A stretch of DNA of 19,912 nucleotides from an uncultured Prevotella sp. (GTDB lineage Bacteria > Bacteroidota > Bacteroidia > Bacteroidales > Bacteroidaceae): positions 1-19,912 of the forward strand of contig CALBLK010000080.1 in NCBI GenBank assembly GCA_937895845.1, in the 5' to 3' direction. Each line of letters starts with the position of its first letter. Position 1 is the stretch's first letter. Positions 14,981-19,912 of the stretch are shown piece by piece. Position numbers and translations under genes: made by a program. The notes under the pieces are model-generated. The model ran no database searches, was not told the origin of the DNA, and saw only the letters and a program-made list of their open reading frames with translations.

Positions 14981-15886
14981 TCAGACCAACTGGCGGATCA
15001 AGTCCTCGCGGCTGCCGGGCAGCAGGTCAATGACAGGAATCTCGACCATGGTGTAGCAGCCGGGCTGCAGCCGCATGGAGGCACGGGCCACGCCGACAAG
15101 CACCTGGGCGGTGAGTGCCGGGTTGTTGATGCTCATGTCGAAACTGAAACGCTGGTTCTGTGTCGTTCCGCTCACGCCCTTGCGCACCATGTGAACGCCA
15201 TGGCCCATGTCGCGCACGGCATCGACCGACGGCACGGCAAACACATGGGTCTCATCGCTGGCAAAATAGGGGTCGGCCTTGATGGCCTTGGCCACCTCGT
15301 CAAGGGTGGCGCCGTCCTCCAGCTCGACATAGACCATGCGGCGGTGGATGCCCTCGCCCAGCGGGATGGTCATGGAGAGCGCGTCCTTCACGCCCTCCTT
15401 GGAGCGTGCGCACACACTGTGGCCCATTGACATGCCGGGGCCGAAGTTGGTGTAGCTCAAGCCTCTGGGGGCGAGCGCCTGCATCAGCGTGCGCACCACA
15501 GAGTCAGACCCGGGGTCCCACCCCGCGGCGATGACGCTCACGGCCTTGTGTTCGCGGCAGACAGGGTTCATCCGCGCGCGGTAGTCGCAGATGTTGGTAT
15601 GGATGTCAAAGCTGTCAACCGTGTTGATGCCCATGGGCACAATCTTCTTGGCATACTCCTCGCAGCTGCGTGTCGGCGTGGCGAGGATGGCCACGTCAAC
15701 GTCTTTCAGTCCGGCAATGTCGCTCACCACGTCATAGGGTGCCAGCTCAGCGGGCTTGTCCTTGCCGCCGTTGCGGCGCACGATGCCTGCAATTTCAAAG
15801 TCCTCGGCCGCCTGGAGGGCCTCGACCGTGTAGTGTCCGATGTTGCCATAGCCCACGATGGCCGCTCTAATCTTCTTCATGTTCAT
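14981..15886 (-). CDS. ddh: meso-Diaminopimelate D-dehydrogenase
   Basis: A 301-residue NADP-dependent enzyme that interconverts meso-diaminopimelate and L-2-amino-6-oxopimelate (tetrahydrodipicolinate) with ammonia. It is the one-step branch of the lysine and peptidoglycan precursor pathway (family knowledge) and acts in the cytoplasm. The N-terminal Rossmann fold shows AAIVGYGNIGHY. Family stretches VDSFDIHTN, AGWDPGSDS, FGPGMSMGHS and SINNPALTAQ follow, and length and order are normal. Two close starts exist: ATG at 15886 (MNMKK) and at 15880 (MKKIR). The second matches the usual family start, giving 299 residues, and both lie behind the A-rich AGATAAACA leader. A -7-like box lies about 80 bases upstream, and hairpins without T runs follow the stop. 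The upstream BspA unit ends at a terminator, so ddh is expressed separately. Confidence 0.96.
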   Translation of the reverse strand: MNMKKIRAAIVGYGNIGHYTVEALQAAEDFEIAGIVRRNGGKDKPAELAPYDVVSDIAGLKDVDVAILATPTRSCEEYAKKIVPMGINTVDSFDIHTNICDYRARMNPVCREHKAVSVIAAGWDPGSDSVVRTLMQALAPRGLSYTNFGPGMSMGHSVCARSKEGVKDALSMTIPLGEGIHRRMVYVELEDGATLDEVAKAIKADPYFASDETHVFAVPSVDAVRDMGHGVHMVRKGVSGTTQNQRFSFDMSINNPALTAQVLVGVARASMRLQPGCYTMVEIPVIDLLPGSREDLIRQLV

Positions 15887-15964
15887 TGTTTATCTGTTGG
15901 TGTTAGGGTTTCAAGCGCCGCCTCTCCGTCTGCGCCATGCGCGGTGCGCGGCTGCTTGTCGCTG

Positions 15965-15972
15965 CAAAAATA
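15965..15972 (-). promoter_or_regulatory. Probable -7 element of ddh
   Basis: On the minus strand TATTTTTG fits TAnnTTTG and is followed by C as in the other promoters here. The nearest TTTG upstream (15990-15987) is only 14 bases away, too short for the usual spacer. The leader would be about 75 bases. Confidence 0.5.
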
Positions 15973-16031
15973 CTATTTTTGACGGACAAAAGGGGCACGC
16001 AACATGAAAAATTCACATCGCCGGCTGGGGC

Positions 16032-16065
16032 TGAACCGTTAGGGTTGAACCGTTGAAGGGTGAAC
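16032..16065. repeat. Short direct repeat TGAACCGTT
   Basis: TGAACCGTT occurs at 16032-16040 and 16046-16054 (14-base period), with a partial third TGAAC at 16061-16065. It lies between the ddh promoter and the BspA-unit terminator. It may be an operator for ddh, but nothing proves this. Confidence 0.45.
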
Positions 16066-16070
16066 AAGGA

Positions 16071-16115
16071 TGAAAAAAGGAGGGCCATCCGCCATTGCTT
16101 AGGACAGCCCTCCTT
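16071..16115 (-). terminator. Intrinsic terminator of the BspA/small-peptide unit
   Basis: Read on the minus strand, AAGGAGGGC (16115-16107) pairs with GCCCTCCTT (16085-16077) around a 21-base loop, and the T run continues to 16073. It lies 25 bases after the stop of the small peptide gene. Confidence 0.85.
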
Positions 16116-16139
16116 GCGTCAAGTATCGTGTAAAAGTAT

Positions 16140-16319
16140 TCAGTCAATCCACAGTGTGCCGTCGGCATCGCGGTTGTCCTTGACATCATCGTCAAGCTTG
16201 GTGTAGTCATAGTCCGCGCCGTTCTTGATTTGCAGCTGCTCGGATCCAGTCATGACGCCCTGCTCTGAAGCCAGTGCCACAGTGATGATGCGGGGCGATA
16301 CATACGCTTTCTTGTTCAT
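16140..16319 (-). CDS. 59-residue small peptide of unknown function, cotranscribed with the BspA-like gene
   Basis: The peptide starts MNKKAYVSPRIITVALASEQ and ends DNRDADGTLWID. It has a basic N-terminus, a short hydrophobic stretch, a Gly-Ser turn and an acidic C-terminus ending in a Trp-containing motif. Small proteins of this plan (Lys-rich start, Y..P, short hydrophobic stretch, acidic tail ending in a short Trp motif) are frequent in Prevotella, from memory, with no assigned function that I know. The hydrophobic stretch is too short and polar for a clear signal peptide. The gene starts 28 bases after the BspA-like stop and ends 25 bases before a strong terminator, so it is most likely the last gene of that transcript. 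AATAAAGAATTACCAAT precedes the ATG, as is usual for A-rich Bacteroidota translation starts. Confidence 0.75.
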   Translation of the reverse strand: MNKKAYVSPRIITVALASEQGVMTGSEQLQIKNGADYDYTKLDDDVKDNRDADGTLWID

Positions 16320-16347
16320 ATTGGTAATTCTTTATTGGATGGGTGGT

Positions 16348-19300
16348 TTATTTCGTTGTCAGCTTTCTCACCTTGCCATTGGCTGTCCTCACGATGCTCA
16401 GTCCCTTGCGGGGCACTGACAGCCGGCGGCCGCTGAGGTCGAAGCGTTCGGCCATGGTGCCGGAGACTGTGCCGATGGCCTCGGTGCCGGTGATGGCCGT
16501 GGTCTCGTCGTCGCTGGCCACGAAGCGGAGCCGGCGCGCGCGGGCCGTCTGTCCTGCCACGGGGGCGAGATAGGCGCGGAAGCCTTTCGACCTCACCTTG
16601 TAGCCGAGGCTGTCCTGTTCGGCAATGGCAGAGATGTTCCACAGGCCGTTGCCCATCAGGGCATAGCCCTCGGTGATGTCGTACTGTGCGAAGTCGCCGC
16701 GCAGGTAGACACCGCCCTGGGCCCCTGCCGTGCCGTCGAGGGGCTGCCGCACCACGTCAACGGCATCAAGGGTGCCGAGGTTGAGCGTGGTGTTGGCATC
16801 CGCGCGGAAGAACACCGGCGTGCCTGCTGGAAGAGTGTCGCCCACCAACGGCTTGACATAGACGGTGCCGTCGCCGTCACCGTCATAGGTCACGTTGTCC
16901 AGGGTGTAGCAGGTGAGACCCGCCTCGCTGGGTTTCAGACTGTAGGGCAGGCACAGCGAGCCCCACACGGTCTCGCTCGCGCCGTCGCCTTTCAGTTGGC
17001 GGGTGTGGGTCACCGTGCCGGCGGTAAAAGGCGCGCAGGTCATGAAGTCCTGGCCGTCCTCCAGCCGGAGGTTGTCCACATGGAGCGCGCCGTCCATGAC
17101 GGCGATGTCGTGGCGCTCGCCACCCACCTTGTAGTAGGTCTTGAAGTAGCCGGTCGTGTAGTTGGCCATCTCCACATAGGTTTTCTTTACGTCAGCAAAT
17201 GCCACGGCACCGCGCAGACTGGTGCAGTTGCGGAAAGGCTGGTTCGAGCTGTACACCTTTTGGGTATTGAAAGCATCGGATACATAGATGGTCTTCAGGC
17301 TGGTACAGTCTGAGAACATGTCTTCCATTTTTTCCAGCTTGTCCGAGCGGAACGAGGTGAGGTCAAGTTCCTCCAAACTTGTACAGCCGCTGAACATTTC
17401 GCTCATAGTGGTGACCCTGCTGGTGTTGAAGCCTGTGAGGTCAACTTGCTTGAGGCTGGTACAGCCGGTAAACATGCCATACGTAGACCACGCGGCGTTC
17501 AGCCCCGAGAGGTTCGCCGTGGTGAGACTGGTGCAGTTTTTGAAGAGGCATTCCACACCATAGTCCGTCACGCTGCCAAAGTCCAAGCCGGAGAGGTCTA
17601 TCGAGGTGAGGCTGCTGCATTCGCGGAACATGTTATTGAAATATTTTGTCTCCGAGGTGTTCAGGTTCTCCAGGCCCTTGACTTCTGCCAGGTTCTTGCA
17701 GCCCCGGAACCATTGGTAGCACGATGTGGGGCGCATCTCCTTGAAGCTCTCATCGAAGATGGCCGCCTGCAGCGTCTCTGCGCACACTGCGAGCCATGCG
17801 GGGCTGTCCATCCCGGTGTTCAGCACGGCAAAGCTGTTCTCCGCATTGCCGTCAATCACCTCGTCCACCTGCTTGAAGGTCAGTGCCTTGTCTGTGGGGT
17901 TCCAGACAGCGCGAGGTGTGAACGCCACGGTGAGCTTGTTGTCCGGGCCGTAGTTGCCCGTCAGCCTTGTGCAGCCGTCAAACATGTTCGTGATGTTTGC
18001 ATTCTCGGGGAGCAGCTTTGTTGTGGCGAGGATTTTCTTCAGGCTCGTGCAGCCCTTAAACATGTTATACATATATTGACAACAGTTGCTGTCTGCCAGT
18101 CGGAGGCTGCGGAGGTCAAGCTCTTGAAGGGCCTTGCACTCAAAGAACATGGCCGACATGTTTTGTATCCGGTGGGCATTCTCCCAGGAGGGAAGCTTGA
18201 CTGACTTGAGGCTGAAGCATTGCGAGAACATAGCGTGCGTATCTGCAGCCGTGTTTGTGCTGAAGACTGACAGGTCTAACGACTGTATACCCTCGCAATT
18301 CCTCAGCATCTCGCTGAAATCCTCCACCTTGGCTGTGTTGAAATGTGAGAGGTCAAGCGAGGTTAAACTTTTGCAGTGGCCGAACATACGGGACATATCC
18401 GTCACATCCGAGGTGTTCAGGTTCTCCAAGCCCTTAACCGCTGCCAGACTTTGGAATCCCCAGAACCACATTCTGCATGATGTGGGGCGCACATCCTTGA
18501 AACTCTCGTCGAAGACGGCCGTCTGCACAAAACTCAGCCTGTCATTTCCCACAGAGCTTCCAAGGGAGTCGCGGAACGCCTGTCCATCCGCGAGACCGAT
18601 GGCTACATACTTCAGCGCGTCGGTGCCGGACGGCATCACCTTGGGCGCCATTGTGAATGTCACGGTGCGCGCACCAGTGCCGATGTTGAACTCGTACTTC
18701 GCGCTGGGCACCAGCTCGGCTGTGAGCCTGCTGTCCGGGCCGTAGTTGCCTGTGGCCGGACAGTCGGCGAACATATCCCATGTGCCCAAGGAGTCTGTTA
18801 TCTGGCCGGTGGTGAAACAGCCGGTGACACGGATGGTGTCCAGGCTGGTGCAGCCGCTGAACATCGCAGCCATGTTCTTCACGTTCGCCGTGTTGAAGCT
18901 AGAGAGGTCGAGCACTTTCAGACTTGCACAGCCCAGGAACATGGACTCCATCGTCTCCACGCTCGCCGTGTTGAAGCTGGAGAGGTTGAGCGAGGCTAAC
19001 GCCTTGCAGGAGCCGAACATCCAGCTCATATCCCGCACGCTGTCTGTGCAGAGGTTCTCCATGCCCCCGATGGATTCAAGTTGCTCAAAGCCGTCAAACC
19101 AGAATGCCAGCGACGTGGGGCGGGCTTCCTTGAAGCTCGCGTCAAAGACGACCTTCTTCGCGTCATCTTTCAGTCCATACCAGACGTCCCTGTTCCATGA
19201 AGTGGTATCAATTTCAAAATACTGACTGCCGGTATCAGGAACGGGTGCCATGTAAAAAGTCACGGTTTGTCCGCTTCCGTCGACACACACAAAGGGATAT

Positions 19301-19912
19301 GTGTCGGCCAAGAAGCTGTTGCCCGGGCCGTAGTTGCCCTTGACGCTTTGACATCCCTCAAAAATGCTCGATTCGTTTGTGGGCTTGAATATCTTCGCAT
19401 TGACCCTCACTGTCTGAAGTTTGTAACAATCGGCAAACATACGGCCCATAAACTGCACACTTTTTGTGCTGAAGTTCCTGAGATCTAACGAAGTGAGCGC
19501 CCCACAACGTGAGAACATAGACATCATTGACTCTACTTTTTCAGTGTCAATGCCGGTAATGTCCAAGCTGCCAAGGTCATAACAATTGGCGAACATATAT
19601 TCGACACCTGTCGGCGCTCCCTTGAAATTGGAGAGGTCAAGCATTTTGAGCGAATAACAATCATAGAACATGCCGTTCATATACGCCACTTTCTCCGTGT
19701 TGAAGTTGGAGAGGTCGAGCGACGCAAGCGACTGACAGCCACTGAACATCTGGCTCATATCCGTTACATTCGCCGTGTTGAAGCCGGAGAGGTCAAGCGA
19801 CACGAGCGACTGACAGTAATTGAACATCTGGCTCATATCCGTTACATTCGCCGTGTAGAAGCCGGAGAGGTCAAGCGACACGAGCGACTGACAGTAATTG
19901 AACATCTGGCTC
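16348..19912 (-). CDS. BspA-like leucine-rich repeat surface protein (DUF285 type), 5' end beyond the window
   Basis: At least 1187 residues; the frame is open to the right edge, and the first Met inside the window (19905) belongs to a repeat, so the true start and signal peptide are outside. It consists of 26-residue repeats of the form MF..C.SL.SLDLS.FNT..V.DMS, the DUF285/BspA leucine-rich type that forms elongated adhesins (family knowledge: BspA of Tannerella binds fibronectin and fibrinogen). Repeat blocks alternate with a linker built of GNYGP (near 19325, 18736 and 17945), a beta segment (TFxMAP) and a cap VFDxSFKxxRPTSxxxWFxGF that opens the next block. A C-terminal beta-rich domain follows, and the last 35 residues (FDLSGRRLSVPRKGLSIV...) resemble a Bacteroidota sorting tail. 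The probable location is the cell surface. It is cotranscribed with the 59-residue peptide gene. Confidence 0.93.
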   Translation of the reverse strand, partial: SQMFNYCQSLVSLDLSGFYTANVTDMSQMFNYCQSLVSLDLSGFNTANVTDMSQMFSGCQSLASLDLSNFNTEKVAYMNGMFYDCYSLKMLDLSNFKGAPTGVEYMFANCYDLGSLDITGIDTEKVESMMSMFSRCGALTSLDLRNFSTKSVQFMGRMFADCYKLQTVRVNAKIFKPTNESSIFEGCQSVKGNYGPGNSFLADTYPFVCVDGSGQTVTFYMAPVPDTGSQYFEIDTTSWNRDVWYGLKDDAKKVVFDASFKEARPTSLAFWFDGFEQLESIGGMENLCTDSVRDMSWMFGSCKALASLNLSSFNTASVETMESMFLGCASLKVLDLSSFNTANVKNMAAMFSGCTSLDTIRVTGCFTTGQITDSLGTWDMFADCPATGNYGPDSRLTAELVPSAKYEFNIGTGARTVTFTMAPKVMPSGTDALKYVAIGLADGQAFRDSLGSSVGNDRLSFVQTAVFDESFKDVRPTSCRMWFWGFQSLAAVKGLENLNTSDVTDMSRMFGHCKSLTSLDLSHFNTAKVEDFSEMLRNCEGIQSLDLSVFSTNTAADTHAMFSQCFSLKSVKLPSWENAHRIQNMSAMFFECKALQELDLRSLRLADSNCCQYMYNMFKGCTSLKKILATTKLLPENANITNMFDGCTRLTGNYGPDNKLTVAFTPRAVWNPTDKALTFKQVDEVIDGNAENSFAVLNTGMDSPAWLAVCAETLQAAIFDESFKEMRPTSCYQWFRGCKNLAEVKGLENLNTSETKYFNNMFRECSSLTSIDLSGLDFGSVTDYGVECLFKNCTSLTTANLSGLNAAWSTYGMFTGCTSLKQVDLTGFNTSRVTTMSEMFSGCTSLEELDLTSFRSDKLEKMEDMFSDCTSLKTIYVSDAFNTQKVYSSNQPFRNCTSLRGAVAFADVKKTYVEMANYTTGYFKTYYKVGGERHDIAVMDGALHVDNLRLEDGQDFMTCAPFTAGTVTHTRQLKGDGASETVWGSLCLPYSLKPSEAGLTCYTLDNVTYDGDGDGTVYVKPLVGDTLPAGTPVFFRADANTTLNLGTLDAVDVVRQPLDGTAGAQGGVYLRGDFAQYDITEGYALMGNGLWNISAIAEQDSLGYKVRSKGFRAYLAPVAGQTARARRLRFVASDDETTAITGTEAIGTVSGTMAERFDLSGRRLSVPRKGLSIVRTANGKVRKLTTK
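19730..19912. repeat. Near-identical 78-bp tandem units inside the BspA-like gene
   Basis: Units start at 19730, 19808 and 19886 (cut by the edge), each 78 bases or 26 codons. The second and third begin with the same GACTGACAGTAATTGAACAT, and the first differs at only a few positions. The protein units differ by single residues (FYTANV against FNTANV). Farther into the gene the units are more diverged. Confidence 0.9.

Noticed and set aside
17446..18204. 252-codon plus-strand frame opposite the BspA-like gene
   Set aside because: Its apparent repeats are the complement of the leucine-rich units; no independent evidence of coding.
19652..19912. Regularly spaced repeats resembling a CRISPR array
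   Set aside because: The 78-bp units are contiguous, in frame and encode 26-residue leucine-rich repeats; there are no unique spacers.

Overview
The window looks like chromosome of a GC-rich member of the Bacteroidota, most likely Prevotellaceae. The clues are promoters of the Bacteroidota type (TTTG, 19-21 bases, TAnnTTTG), A-rich ribosome-binding regions instead of a strong Shine-Dalgarno, a BspA-type leucine-rich surface protein, C-terminal tails of the kind used for type IX secretion or surface anchoring, and a short 'MNKKAYVSPRI...LWID' peptide of a style common in Prevotella. Species cannot be fixed from the sequence alone.

Layout, left to right. (1) 91-342: tRNA-Ser(UGA) on the minus strand with its own promoter and terminator, back to back with the mutS2 promoter. 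(2) 347-3022: mutS2 (plus), followed by a strong terminator. (3) 3148-5226: a secreted PL11-type rhamnogalacturonan lyase (plus) with a basic insertion. (4) 5486-7411: an SLC13-type transporter with two RCK_C/TrkA_C domains (plus). (5) 7632-9653: a DsbD-type thiol:disulfide interchange protein (plus). (6) A perfect 15-bp hairpin at 9718-9750 separates dsbD from the convergent 1532-residue gene 9789-14387 (minus), a PL11-like module fused to autotransporter-type beta-strand repeats and a C-terminal sorting-like tail. (7) 14388-14980: gene-free stretch with that gene's promoter and leader hairpins, several copies of a dispersed repeat and a 15-bp inverted repeat. (8) 14981-15886: meso-diaminopimelate dehydrogenase, ddh (minus). 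(9) 16140-19912: a two-gene minus-strand unit of a giant BspA-like repeat protein (its start lies beyond the right edge) and, 28 bases downstream, a 59-residue peptide gene ending at a good terminator.

Functionally this is a mixture of housekeeping genes (tRNA, mutS2, dsbD, ddh) and envelope or secreted proteins for plant-pectin use and adhesion. The two PL11-type proteins suggest use of rhamnogalacturonan I, but no SusC/SusD pair, sensor or other pectinase lies beside them, so this is not a recognisable polysaccharide utilisation locus. No phage, IS element or CRISPR array was seen. The least ordinary items are the PL11/passenger fusion with altered active-site motifs, the BspA supermodules with near-identical 78-bp units paired with a small peptide gene, and the intergenic repeat family.
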